Source of the DNA: Holtermannia corniformis
Lineage: Eukaryota > Basidiomycota > Tremellomycetes > Holtermanniales
Length of the DNA: 64,000 nucleotides
Reading direction: 5' to 3'
Assembly: GCA_001599935.1 (NCBI GenBank)
Contig: BCIJ01000001.1
Coordinates: forward strand, 188,277-252,276
The position numbers and the translations under genes were made by a program. The stretch's first letter is position 1, and the number at the start of each line of letters is the position of its first letter. The notes beneath the pieces are model-generated. The model made no database searches and was not told the origin of the DNA. It worked only from the letters and a program-made list of their open reading frames with translations. Shown one piece after another: positions 11,816-25,870 of this stretch.

Positions 11816-12940
11816 TCAGCAGCACCCGCCTCGGACTTTGGCTCCGAGCCCGCCCTCGCCGAGGTTGACGCCGTCCTGGGCGGGTCCAGTGCCGGCTTGA
11901 CGTCGGCCGTTGGTGGCTGTTCCGGCCGCCGCGCCCGCAGGCTTGTTGAGCACCGTGTCAATCTTGATCGTTTTCGCTGCGGTCAATGAGCCGAGTGTAC
12001 GGCGCGGACGATGGGCAACGCACCGATCTCTGTAAAGACGTCTTGGACGTTTGTGCCGAGTTTTGCACTCGCTTCAAAGAAGAGCAAGCCGGTCTCTTTG
12101 GCGTAGGCGGCAGCCTCGGCCGTCGTGACCTGTCGCAACGTCTCGGACGCCGTCGTCTCGTCGGTCTCAGCCTCGTCGTTCTCGGCATCGTCCGACTCGG
12201 GCGTCGTGAGGCCCGCAGCAGCGGATTCGGAAACAAGATCGAGCTGTTTGTGATTGGATCAGCAGTGCAGACGTGTACCGAACGGGTAGGGCGCACCTTG
12301 TTGCCGACGAGGGCGATGATGATGTTGGGGTTGGCTTGGCGCTGCAGCTCCTTGACCCAAGACTTTGCTTTCTCAAGCGATGCCTGTGATTCGGTCAGTT
12401 CCTGCGGGAGTGGGAATGGAAGGTTGCCGACGCACGGCTTTGGTGATGTCGTACACTACAACGGCAGCAGCCGCGTTACGGTAATACATTGGCGCGAGCG
12501 AGTGGAAGCGTTCTACGCATATCAGCACGACTCGTTGCAAAGCCAGCCGAAGCCCAGAAAGTAGATAGATACCTTGCCCAGCCGTATCCCTGCTCACGCA
12601 TCAGTCCCTTGCTATCGCATCCGACCGGTGACTGACCAGATCTCAAACTTGATCACCTTGTCCTCCAACCGGCACTCTAGTCCGATCAGCACCCCTCCCA
12701 CCGCTCTGCACATGATTCAAGGACGTACTCTGGGTCAAAAAGGCGGCACCGATCGTGGGGCTGTTGTTCTCGTTGAAGTCATTGCTGACGAACCGGAGTA
12801 CGAGTGATGATTTCCCGACGGCGGCTTCGCCTAGGAGACTGTCAGCGTGCTGTGCTTGTGCTAGGAGAGAGAGAGGGAGTACCGAGTAGGACGAGCTTGA
12901 CTTGGATCGCCTTGAGCGGCGTCTCGGCTTCAGCTGACAT
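11816..12940 (-). CDS. YPT5: Rab5-family GTPase (Ypt5/Vps21)
   Basis: Small GTPase of early endosomes that recruits tethers and PI3-kinase for fusion. It starts [20 protein letters not shown] at 12940. All G motifs are present: P-loop GEAAVGKSS, switch I around [37 protein letters not shown] and SAK. The effector-loop and switch II residues ([12 protein letters not shown]) are those of Rab5. The C-terminus, read across a last intron at about 11975-12020 (which joins [18 protein letters not shown]), ends KVRGGCC followed by TGA. This is a double-cysteine geranylgeranylation site. An acidic, Ala/Thr-rich insert of roughly 30 residues (about 12130-12240) lies between NKLD and SAK. The protein is about 240 residues. 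The 3' neighbour ROM2 is convergent, about 120 bp away. Confidence 0.95.
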
Positions 12941-13255
12941 TGTCGATTGGAGCGTGGACGATGGGATGGCCTGAGTGCGATCACGCGTGGATGAGGTTGC
13001 AGACTACGATCCTACGCTGCCGTGTGGTCGTGAATGGATCGTGCAAAGACAAAGGTTGAGTGCGGTGATGGTGATAGTGGTACGGGTGGCGGTGACGTGA
13101 TCCGTGGAATCACAAGTTCTATCACCACTATCGATCATCTGCTGTACACGACAAGACAACCGATCAACCCATCACTCTCATGCACGGTATAGGGATTGGA
13201 TCTCGAAGGCTATTTGATTTCATTGGGGGCGCGAGGGCATGGTAGCGGCGCGCAC
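12941..13255 (-). promoter_or_regulatory. Promoter region of the Rab5 gene / 3' flank of STM1-like gene
   Basis: A gene-free stretch of 315 bases upstream of YPT5. It contains a perfect 9-bp inverted repeat (TGGTGATAG at 13069-13077, CTATCACCA at 13119-13127) with a 41-nt spacer, and a near-palindrome GTGATCCGTGGAATCAC at about 13097-13113. One ACGCGT lies near 12985. Whether any of these is functional is not known. Confidence 0.35.
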
Positions 13256-14662
13256 TTAGGCGCCGAGGGCGGGGAAAGCCTTTTCGTCGGAAGCGTCGAC
13301 GGGACGCTGGGCGGGCGCACGGGGGTTGGCACCGGCGCCGGCGGCACGGGGAGCACCGCGGGGAGCACCACGGCCACGACCGGCACCGCGGGCGCGGTCA
13401 CCGCCGCGAGCTGGGCGGTCACCTTGGGCGGCGCGAGGCGGGCGGTCCGAGCGCTCGGGGCGGGAACCGGCAGGCGAGGCAAACTTGCCGTCGACCTCGA
13501 TGTAGACCTTTTCCTTCTTTGCCGTCTTGGCCTTGGGCGCAGACGTCTTGCCCTGTGCCGCGTCAGCTGCTGAACTCAACCCACAGTTCAGCAGAACCCA
13601 CCTTGCCGGCGTAAAAGTCTTCAGCGTTCTTGCGGAACTCTTGACCCTCGAGCGAGTCACCGTCGACCTTGCGGGCCTCGCGCGGGGCAAGGACACCGCC
13701 GAGGACCTGGGCGGCCTTTTCGGCCAAGTATTCTTCGTACGACTTGGTCACCTCCTCGGGCTCTTCTGGCTCGGCGGCGGCGACGGGCTCAGCAGCGGCG
13801 GGCGTCTATCGGATTAGACATCAGCAAACGTTCCGACGGCAACGGCGCTCCCCCAGCCGTTGTGGCGCACCGTCTCTTCGGCGACACCCCAACCACCATC
13901 ACCCTGGTTATCAGACGGTCAGACCACGGCTCTTCGTCCCGCGCGTCACTCGAGCAAAAGATGACTAACCTCGACCTCGGGTCCTGCGACGGCAACGGCA
14001 ACCTCGGCGTCTTGCGCACCCTCAACCTCGGCTAAGCGAGTCAGTCGACTGCTCGGAGGCTATGATCCAGACGGACCGTTGAGCTCGGCCTTGCCCTCGT
14101 CGGCGCCCCAACCTTGTGCGACCTTCTTCTCAGAGTCGGGGTGGGCACCACTTCGGCGGTCGAACACACGCTTGCCGCCGGCACCTGCACCCTGGCCACC
14201 ACGGCCTCGGCCACCCCGGGCACCACCACGGGCACCATCACGGCCACCGCGAGCAATCTGGTTCTCGTTGCGGGGACGGTGGTCACCACGCGAAGGGGCT
14301 ATCCGATATCCTTTAGCGCTGTGTGTCGTGTCGAGCAGTGCAGACACTCACGGAGGCGCTCGCCGCCAAACCCAGGGTCCGAGTCGGTCGCCTGAGTGTC
14401 GTCGCCTACAGGCCTAGCCTCACGGGCAACGTTACGGGGTCCGCCACGGGTCGGGTAGCGACCCGACTGCTTTGGCTTGTCCTGGCCTGCACCGGGAACG
14501 ACGCGCTGAGCGGGAGCGGGCGCAGCGGCGGCCTTGGGCGCGACGGGCGCTGGCGAGTCTCCATCGTCTAAATCGCATGAGCCCCGTATCCTCATCCTCG
14601 AATCGCCACTTGGCAAACGCACCACCGAGCAGGTCGAAAGGGTTTCTGGAAGCCACAGACAT
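13256..14662 (-). CDS. STM1: Stm1/SERBP1 (HABP4/PAI-RBP1) family ribosome-associated RNA-binding protein
   Basis: Ribosome-associated RNA-binding protein of the Stm1/SERBP1 family, which clamps idle 80S ribosomes and preserves them during starvation. It starts MSVASRNPFDLLG (ATG at 14662), the family's characteristic first residues, followed by a first intron at about 14565-14622. The middle is an Arg/Gly-rich region (GGRDGARGGARGGRGRGG; about 14180-14260), then the HABP4 core with FDRRSGAHPDSEKKVAQGWG. Further on is TKSYEEYLAEKAAQVLGG, and after it a second RGG-rich tail (13260-13480) ending KAFPALGA. The length of about 350 residues is somewhat longer than yeast Stm1. At least five introns are inferred. 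RGG boxes are likely sites for arginine methylation (family inference). Confidence 0.88.
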
Positions 14663-15283
14663 TCTGGAGGCTGTGGACTCCGAGCGGTACTGTCGGAGTT
14701 GATGGCTGTTGCGAAGAATCCGTCAGCGCCGTCTTTCGCAGCCCGATCGCTACTGACGTCCTAGAGTCGATACGAGACCGTGTCCAGACCTGTACGCAGC
14801 TTTGACACGGCCGAGAGCACCCCCGCGCGGACGGTACGAGCAGGAGCTGACACCCAGGGTTGAATTTCGGACGGCGTTTCGCGGCGTTTGGATCGGAAAC
14901 TGGGGGGTTTGGTAGTCGACTTGGGTTCCGTCTAGCAGGGGTCGGTAGGCAGCGGGTGGGTAGGCAGCGGGTGGGTAGGCAGGGCGGGGCGTTGACGAGG
15001 CTACGCGGCGGCAGGGGGACGCGATGGGCAGTTGGACAGGTCGGCTGCCAAGACGCCAGGTGGAGATTGTGATCAGCAGCAGCAGGCTACGTCGCTTCGT
15101 ACAAATGCATCAACGCATGGTTCATCTTGTGCGCAGCGTCTGTCCAAAGACCATACGAATCCTACCAGCATATGACTAGTCCTGTACTTCTCATTTACAA
15201 AAGGCCGGCGACGTTCTCAGGCACAGCGCAATCGCCACCCGACTCGTGAATGCATCCAAGTCGTGTATCCGACACTGCCCTCC
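14663..15283. other. Intergenic region with a 15-bp tandem repeat
   Basis: A gene-free stretch of 621 bases between the STM1-like start and the NAPE-PLD-like stop (both on the minus strand). It must hold the STM1 promoter and leader and the 3' end of the hydrolase gene. The only structure seen is the G-rich minisatellite listed separately. Frames here are short and of low complexity, and I do not support a gene. No tRNA-like A/B boxes were recognised. Confidence 0.5.
14945..14982. repeat. 15-bp G-rich minisatellite, about 2.5 copies
   Basis: The unit GTAGGCAGCGGGTGG recurs with a period of 15 bp starting at 14945, 14960 and 14975; the third copy is truncated or diverged. It lies about 290 bp upstream of the STM1-like start codon. 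Copy number may vary between strains. Confidence 0.8.
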
Positions 15284-17307
15284 CTAATCCCTCGGGATCA
15301 CCAAACGTTCCCCCACATCCGTAATCACAAACCTACCCCTCTCCAACCCCTGTCCCCCTCTCTCCTCGCTACCGTCCCACTGTCCCGCCACACCCAACCG
15401 CCTCCTCTCGCGCCCAAACTCGACCCGAGTCCCGCGCGACTCTTCTTCAGGGTTGAACGTGCCCCAGTGGATCCCGAGGGAGCGTTTGGACTGGAGTAGG
15501 ATGTGCAGGGCCAGAGCGTCGCCTGGGGAAAGGTGTTGGGCCGAGGTGAGCGTGTGTTGGTGCAGTGAGAGGGAGAGCAACTGGCGGAGATACGGGAGCG
15601 AGGAACCAGGTGAGAGCGGGAGCATGGCGAGGGTGAAGGGCGAGTAGACGGATGCGATCTCTGTGATGGGCGTTAGTTAGGATGGATGTGCTGATGTTAT
15701 GGACGGGCGCTACGTACCGTTGAACGCGGGACAGACGGCTTCTTCCTCGTCTTCAGGGGCAGAGGCGTACCGATAGCCCGTATCACCGCCAAAATAGCAC
15801 CTAAACCCATTCAACCCCTCGACTCCCCGCCGCCTCAACCCCACCGCATCCCCCTCGTCCTCCTTTACAACCGCCAGCACCCAAGACGCCCAGAGCGTCG
15901 TCATGTGATCAAACAAGCCCCGTCCTGACCGATGCTGGGCCGGCGTACACGCAATCTTGAGCACGAGGGCCGGGGCCGGTGCGGCGCTGTCGTCGAGAGA
16001 AGACGGAACATCGCTGTATGGCTTGAATGCGTCGGAGAACGAGAGGATCGCTTCGTCCCACCAGTCGAGTTCGGTGATGCGCGCTTCAGGGATCGTACAG
16101 GATAGAAACCATTTCTTCAGGCCTGGTGGCGTTAGTCACGTTACGGCGCGAGGCACAGGACTGACCGAGCGGGAGGATAAAGTGGACAGTCGAGGAATGG
16201 GATTGCCAGATCTGCTTGATCGTCTCATAGTCGAGGTGGTCGTCTTTGGTGGTCAGCTCTGCAGCGGATTAGGTGCTGTTAACGGAGTAGTCGCGCTTAT
16301 GTGCGCGTGCTGTACGAGCAGCAAGTTATGACAAGGAACCAACGGCGTTGATCTCGTAGCCTGATCTAGCCTCGAGTTGCGCATGCCTCTTCAATCGCAG
16401 CTGCTCAGCTGTTTCAAGGTGGCGACACACAAGTCGATGCCAGACTGCAGCTGTTGTTGCCAAGCTTCGGCTGCCGGCGATGGCGAGCGTCATTCGACGA
16501 CTACAGCCGCAAATGCGATCAATGAGGTGTACAGATGTCTACGCACAGGCGCAAGCTTGACGCCAACCGGGCAGACACGTTTACCGATCTGACAAAGCCT
16601 TCAAGATGTCAGACTCACAGTGATCGTGCGAGATGAAGAGCAGGTGGATCGGCGGCAGGTCGGCGACTTGACAAGGGGCCGAGACGTAGCGCGCGGGACC
16701 GAGCCATTGGGTCGGCGAGCACCTGAGTTGGTGTCATTACCTCGCTGAAGCACCTGCAGCCGACGACGCACCGATACGAGAAGATGGGGTCGAAGATGAC
16801 ATTACACATGCCATCGCGGTCATCGCGCCACGGGATCTGCAGCAGCACTCCGGCATGGCCCAACCAAGTCACCGTCTCTGTTTGTGCCTTGGCGTCCCAG
16901 ATCTCGCCCTGTGTGGGCATGACATCAACCGGGGGTTCCCTCCAGTCCTCTTCATCGTCTTCAACCCTCCTCTCTTCTTCTTCATCCGCGTGCCCATTAG
17001 TGCCCGAGCGGCCGGCTTCCCAGACGCTCTGCGACATGAGGTCCTGCGCCTCCTTGTTCGATTGCCTCGGTAACGCAATCTCGGCGCCTTTCATATACGC
17101 AGTGTAGATGTCGCTCAGCGATGCCGAGCGGTAGGACGGCCATGGGTTCTGAAAGTAGGGGGTGGCTGCTGGTCCTGCTTTGGCCTGTGAGGAGAGGTAT
17201 GGGATGGACGGGAGGTAGGAGCGTGACGGTGGTGGGATGTAGTGATGGGACTTGGGGAGGCCTGGTGTAGGTGGTAGTAGTGTCACTGCTGCCTGCGTGG
17301 CTGGCAT
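15284..17307 (-). CDS. NAPE-PLD-like metallo-beta-lactamase-fold phospholipase D
   Basis: Zinc hydrolase of the N-acyl-phosphatidylethanolamine phospholipase D family, which releases N-acylethanolamines and phosphatidate from membrane lipids. Start MPATQAAVTLLPPTPG at 17307 has a favourable ACCATG context. The conserved chain runs YFQNPWPSYRSASL, then TVTWLGHAGVLLQIP, IFDPIFSYRCSPTQWLGPARY, the metal motif SHDHYDHLDYETIKQIW, HRSGRGLFDHMTTLWASW and FGGDTGYRY. It ends near GIHWGTFNPEEE and VIPRD (stop 15284-15286). The acidic stretch at about 16920-16990 is a species-specific insert. Three introns are short, but the one at 16244-16618 is 375 nt and splits the zinc motif between SHDH and YDHLD. 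Length is about 490 residues. There is no clear N-terminal membrane anchor unless an extra upstream exon exists. Confidence 0.88.
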
Positions 17308-17551
17308 GGTTGTGCTTGAATGGCGTGAAGGGCAAGAAGACGTTGAGGATGTTCAACAAGACGAGCGCGCACGTGGCTTGCGTCATGCTCGACTTGGCAT
17401 TGCATGGCTCACACGTCATTTCCGCCCGCTGACGTAAAATCCCAACCCCCCTTATCAAACCCGACGCGTTCCCGGACGCGTCTTGCTGAACGTCGAGTTC
17501 GACCGTCGCTCCAGCAATCTCATCATCTCATAGGATCCTTCGCAGCGCATC
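17308..17551. promoter_or_regulatory. Divergent promoter region NAPE-PLD-like / MCM5
   Basis: 244 bp shared by two divergently transcribed genes. It carries two MluI cell-cycle boxes (annotated separately) on the MCM5-proximal side. Confidence 0.6.
17464..17481. promoter_or_regulatory. Two MluI cell-cycle boxes (MCB, ACGCGT) upstream of MCM5
   Basis: ACGCGT occurs at 17464-17469 and 17476-17481, 12 bp apart, about 70-90 bp before the MCM5 ATG. In fungi the MBF complex binds ACGCGT and drives G1/S transcription of replication genes, including MCM genes. The paired arrangement in front of a replicative helicase gene fits that role (inference). Confidence 0.7.
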
Positions 17552-20339
<2,788 letters not shown>

Positions 20340-20405
20340 GGTTTGCATATGTTCGTGCGTGCTACGCTGTTGTATACTAGAGCTCTGACTGGATGTAGTC
20401 CACTA

Positions 20406-23400
20406 TCATGCCGTCATGCCGTCGCGCTGCAACAGCGCCATCATCGTGTTGATGACCTCTTCGCTGCCTTCAGTCGAGAACCCGGTCCCAGAAGGTGACT
20501 CGATCTGCTCGGTCAGCTGCGCGTCGAGTAGTCGACGAAGTTGGTTGACTAGGACGCCGATCCGCGTCCAACCGCGCAACTTGATGAACCCGTCGCCGAT
20601 CATAATGCCGCCCGCAAAGTGGTTGATAGTCAGCCGTCCGCCAAAGAGCAACAGGCCGTATAGTGGGACCTGGCGGGTCAGTAGGAGTCATGCGCGCTAC
20701 TCGAGCGCCTCACCTCGGTCGCATCCCGGAGGAACACCTTGCTCGTCTCGGCTTTGCCAAAGTAGGCCAGGAAGCCCGTCTTGAACCCAGCTTCCGTGAA
20801 CAGGATTGAGCTTGGATGAATAAAGACTCGACCAGCCTGGTCGTACATCTTGACCTCTTTCGCCTCATGCTACAAAGACGGTGAGCGCGCATTGCGGTCC
20901 ATGAGAGCCGGCACGTACGTCTTTTTGCACCGAGCCAGCGTGGATCTTTTCAAACTGCGCTTTAGGCATGGTGATCCGTGCGATGCGCGGGTAAAGACCA
21001 CCAACAATGATTGCCTTGACCAGGTTGTCGTTCGTTGCGTTGACACTGAGGGCGGCAACGCTTGCTGCGTTGTTGCCGACAAACCCAAGATCGCTGAGTG
21101 CCGCGTGAAAGTCATTACGCAGTGCGGCAATGTCCCGAAACGCGTTGGCACTGATGAAGTTCTAGTCTCGGGTCAGCGCCGTCCCTAGATACAGAGCAGC
21201 AACGCACCTGCTCGCAGAATGATCGCACAGCACCGTGTGACTCGCCTCGAGCTCGCAAAGCCACGCAGGCATCGAAGGCTCGCACATCTGTCAGCAGATC
21301 CGACCGAGCCCATGCGAAACTCTCTCGTGACCTGTAAACGCAGTCAGTAGTAGATGAGGTGCCAAAAGTCGCTACTGACTTCTTAGCCTCGTCTCTCTTG
21401 TCCAGTGGAGAGTTGAAGAGAGGCTTTGACGACAGGATTGCGGCCACGGTAAGGACTGTACAGAGTTAGTGTTGGCCACTTGGTAGAGATAGTGACGCAC
21501 TGGGTCCGAGACACTTGAAGATTGAAGCGAGGACGAGCATCTGTACCTACTTAGCAGGAGATCTGCAGATCTTGATCATGACCAACCTTGGATAGGCGAA
21601 GGTCGACTGGGATGACACTCATCTACGGTATGTGAGCCTATGCTTGGAGAGACTCGAGCACACTTACGTGCCGACCGAGCGCTGTGAGCTTGCTCGTGTA
21701 ATCATCACCTTCGACGGCACCCAGGTCTTGTAGCGTCTTCCAGGCGGCCTCGATGGCATCCATCTTTGGCGGGTCAATGGCCTTTCTATGAGCTCATCAG
21801 TACACGTTACGCAGCGTATAGCAGATGACCAACAGCAGGAATGCTTTCACGTCCTCCTCTTCTCGCATCGCCTTGACTTGCAAGAAGAGAGACTCCAAGG
21901 GCGTGCGCAAGATTTCAGGGACGGGGAAACGGGCCATGCTGTTGGCTTCGGTTCGGCGTGTGTATAGCTTGTAGCACTGATCAAGCGTCAGGGAATTGTC
22001 CGCAGCAGTTCGAATTCGCACACCTGCCCAGGCTGCGTACGCCCTGCTCGACCACGGCGTTGCCGGCCAGATGCTCGACTGCGAGGCGATCAGCCGTATA
22101 ATTTGCTCGATGTGCAACGTACCTGGTGTAAGCTTCGACGAGGCGTTGCATGCCCGACTCTGCATCATACTGCGTCTCCTTGACCCGCCCGCTGTCCACC
22201 ACGTAAACGACGTCAGGGATGGTCACTGACGTTTCGGCAACATTGGTAGAGACTACAATCTTGCGAGCAGTCGTACTGAGGAAGACACGCTTCTGCTCGG
22301 CGCTCGAGAGATTCGCGTGGAGCGGCATGACTTCGACGGCTCCTAATGCCACGCTCTTGAGCGCATCGATGCACTGCTTGATTTCCATGACACCAGGCAT
22401 GAAGATTAGGATGGCGCCCTGTTCATCTGGCGCATTTCGCACAATGTGCTGTACGACGGCAGCAACCAAGTCATACGCTATCCGATCGGACGACGATAGG
22501 ATCTCGAGGGCACGGAGAGAGTCTTGATCGAGGTTCAACTTTTCGTAGTCTTTCCGCATCGACTGCTGCTGCTCGGCTGTCAGCCGAGGCCCGCGTGCTG
22601 GTGCCGTTGGTCTGTAGCCGATTTGCGGGATCACGTCTTCCAGATAGCTTCAATTTGTCAGCATGGTCGTGGCGGAGCCTGGTACACTGACTGATCCTGT
22701 ACTGGGTGCGTGAAGCCGGGGATCTCCAAGTATGGGCAGCCTCCGAAGTAATCTGCGTCATAAGGCTGCTGAATCTGAGCGACAGCGGGCACAACTCACT
22801 GATAAAGGTTTGCTCTGACCGCTTCGGCGTCAGCAACTCGCTGTGGCAATTTCAATCAACTGACGGTTGATCGTAGCAGACATGAGGATGACCTTGATAG
22901 TCGAGTTGCGCTGCAACAGGTCCCGCAGCAGGCAAATCAGCAGATCAGTGTCGACGCCACGCTCATGCGCCTCGTCAACAATGATATGGCTGATCCCCTG
23001 CAGATCGGTATCGCCACCGCTACCGAGTCGTCGCAGAATGACACCCGTGGTACAGAAGAGCAAGCGCGTATCACGGCCAGACTTGCGTTCGCCACGAATA
23101 GCGTACCCGACGGTGCCAGGCGTCCGATCCTTGTCGATATCCTCGAGGCGTTCTTGGGCGACGCGCGCCGCTACGCCGAGGGCTGAGACTCGTCGGGGCT
23201 GAGTGATGACGATTGACGTGGATGCGCCTCGACCTGCTGCAATCTCGTGATCGAGAATGAACTGGGGCAGCTGCGTCGTCTTGCCACAGCCGGTCTGCAG
23301 TGGTTAGTAATAAACCTGGGGCCGGGCGTGCACCCACCTCGCCGACCACGACCAACACACGCGACTTGTCCAATATAGTGTTGATGTTGTCGCGCTCTTT

Positions 23401-25477
23401 CCAAGCAGGCAGCTTACGGCGGACCTGCATCATCGGTTCATAGTCGGGTTTTGTAAACATGACATGGTACGCCGCCTTGACAGCCTCGTGCTCAGCAGCA
23501 GTCGGTGGTCGTCGTGGACCCTGCTGCCCGCGCTGTGTTTTCCGCTTGACAGTCTGCGTCTTGGTGATAGCGGCAGGTTCTGCCACATCGGCCTTGGGTA
23601 CGAGATACTGCGTGACTTGACCGACGTCTGGTGGGTTCTCGACTGTTTCATCAAGGATGCCTTCGAGGTACTCGACCATGGCGAGGACGGCGCCGCCCGA
23701 GCCCGACTCCAGCACCGACGTCAAGTCTTGACGATTTGGATCGCGGAACTGGCTGAGCAGACTGGCGTGCATATGCAAGCGCATATACGCGGGTAGGGTC
23801 TCGGACGTGAGGTAGAATGCGGGCGGGTGCGTCGGGTATTGCGGCGAGGGATAGGGAGATGCGTCGTCGAACAAGACATGGAGGCTGACGTGGTCCTTGC
23901 CCGATATCGGCGGGATGTCAAGGGTGAACTCTGTCAGCGAGTCGGAGTGGTATCGATCCGCTAGGACGGCTTCGATCGCCATCAACTCTTCTTCGCGCCG
24001 TTCGGCACGTTCAGCCGTCTCGTCTTCGGATCCGTGCCAGCCAGTGCCATATTCCTCCACTCCCCAGCCATCTTGTCCGGTCTCCCAACCACACAAGCGC
24101 CGCCCAAGAAGGTCGATCGCGACACTTTCGCGCTGCTCGCCGGCCTCGATAACGATCCGCTCGACGGCCTTGCGCGGGAAACCAGCCTTTTTGACGAGGC
24201 GATCAATGACCCAGCCGCGAACGAGCGCAGACTGATTATCGCCTGGACCGTTGGCTCTGTTGGCTGATCCGGCGCTGGAGATGAACTCTGACGAGGACGA
24301 GGAAGGGCGATAGCGCGGCGGCATGTCGTCTTCGGGCAGATGCAGCAGCATCCACTCGATGGCCGCTTCGAGCGGCGACAGCGTGCTGAGCGACAACACT
24401 AGCGGGTCGTTGGTCGTCCCAACGCCACCGCTAGAGTGCAGCCGGGCGTGCGCAGCAGAGAGTGCATTGAGAGCCGAGGTGATATGACCCGGTCGAAAGC
24501 CGAGTGTACCCAGCTGCGTCGTCAAGGTTGCAACATCCAGCGCAGGTGTCGACGTGCCCGAGGGCATGGTTGATTGTGTTGCCGCAGACTCGCGCGTAGC
24601 CTGCAACACCGCCGACGGGAATCTCTGCATCATCTGTACGAGATCAGCGTCTGTCTGGATACCGCTCGCAAACACTCACCTTGCGCACAGTCGCCTCGAC
24701 CATCTCTCGCAGCCCCGTCGCCATGCGCACTTCCGGCGCCTTGTCCCATCCGCCTGGTGCACTCTCACGAGCTTTGCCCTTGCCACTGCCGCCTGCACCG
24801 CTCGTACCGCCTGCACCGCTCGTACCCGCCTCGATCGCCCTCCTCTTCTCCTGCCTCGAATCGACCTCTTTCCTCGCCGCAAACGGATCCGGCGCAAACT
24901 CCCAAGCCCGATGATCCGGTGCACCAGCCTTATCGGCCGTCAACGTGGACCAGTACGGGCGCACAGCAGGAGGCAGCAACATCGCTAATGGCATATGCGA
25001 GCAAAACTAGTCTCGTGAGCTCTAGTGATCGCGCCAGGGCAACAGACGGACCCTGAAGAGCGCGTACGCCGCCGCCCAATGTTTTGCCTCTTGGGCCGTT
25101 GCGAGCTCGAGAGCTGGCATGGGGATCAAGCGAACGCTATCGAGCTCGTACACGTTTTTGCTCGTCCGTTTCTTGAGCGTTACACTGGCTGTGAAGGCGG
25201 TACCGTTCGGTCGCTGGCCAGCTTGGCGTTAGCCCTACCCTGCGCAACCTGCACGAGTAGCACCCACCGCATCGATGATCGGCTTCTCCCATCCATTCTT
25301 TTGACATTTCTCACTCAGCAACGCGATCGGCGTCTTGTACCCTAGTGGAAACAGCGGCGGTGGACGGGGTGGAGGGTCGTTTGGGCCTGGTGGTGGTGCG
25401 GGCGCTGTTGACGGTTTCGAAGAGTTGCCAGCGTTGCCTGATCGCACGACGTTGTTTGGCCGTTTGCGAGGTGGCAT
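20406..25477 (-). CDS. DHX57-type DEAH-box RNA helicase (UBA-RWD-helicase)
   Basis: DEAH/RHA superfamily ATP-dependent RNA helicase of the DHX57 / fungal Ucp12-YLR419W type. It starts [14 protein letters not shown] at 25477. The N-terminal part ([36 protein letters not shown]; about 24950-25230) is the conserved accessory region of this subfamily. A UBA-like segment (about 24440-24550) and an RWD domain (about 23700-23990; [15 protein letters not shown]) precede the motor. The motor has [12 protein letters not shown] (near 23270-23290), [16 protein letters not shown] (near 22965-22985), LMSATIN and then motifs V/VI ([12 protein letters not shown], about 22220). HA2 and OB-fold regions close the protein ([12 protein letters not shown] to QRDGMTA; stop 20406-20408). 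The first splice joins PIIDA to [11 protein letters not shown]. About 1,400 residues, with many introns. The family's exact substrate is not settled. Confidence 0.9.
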
Positions 25478-25673
25478 CGTATCGCTGGCAGCAACCAAAG
25501 CCGTGATGGGACGTGTTCAACTCGAGCTCAAATGTTGAAAGGAGATCGAGTGAGTTCGGCTCCGACAACGTGGTCGCGCAAGTTGAATCGTCTTTCATGT
25601 TTTCGCTCGCAAAGCACGCCGATGCAGTCTAGTCTTACAAACAGTTGATGTCTCCTCGTTCCTCTTGTCCAGC

Positions 25674-25836
25674 TCAGTGACGCGCCATGCTCGGGGTCCG
25701 GATCAGCGTCAAGAACTGGTGCACGTCGAATCAGCTCGAGCGCGTACGTGAGCGGCAACGCAACGGACCTCTTCCCGAGTCTTTTGCTGGTCTCTGAAAC
25801 AGCCTAGCATGGTCGACGTGACGGTCGTCGCGCCTG

Positions 25837-25870
<34 letters not shown>

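Noticed and set aside
14860..15072. 70-codon Gly/Arg-rich frame in the STM1 upstream region
   Set aside because: Low-complexity product of the 15-bp repeat; no splice signals or family resemblance.
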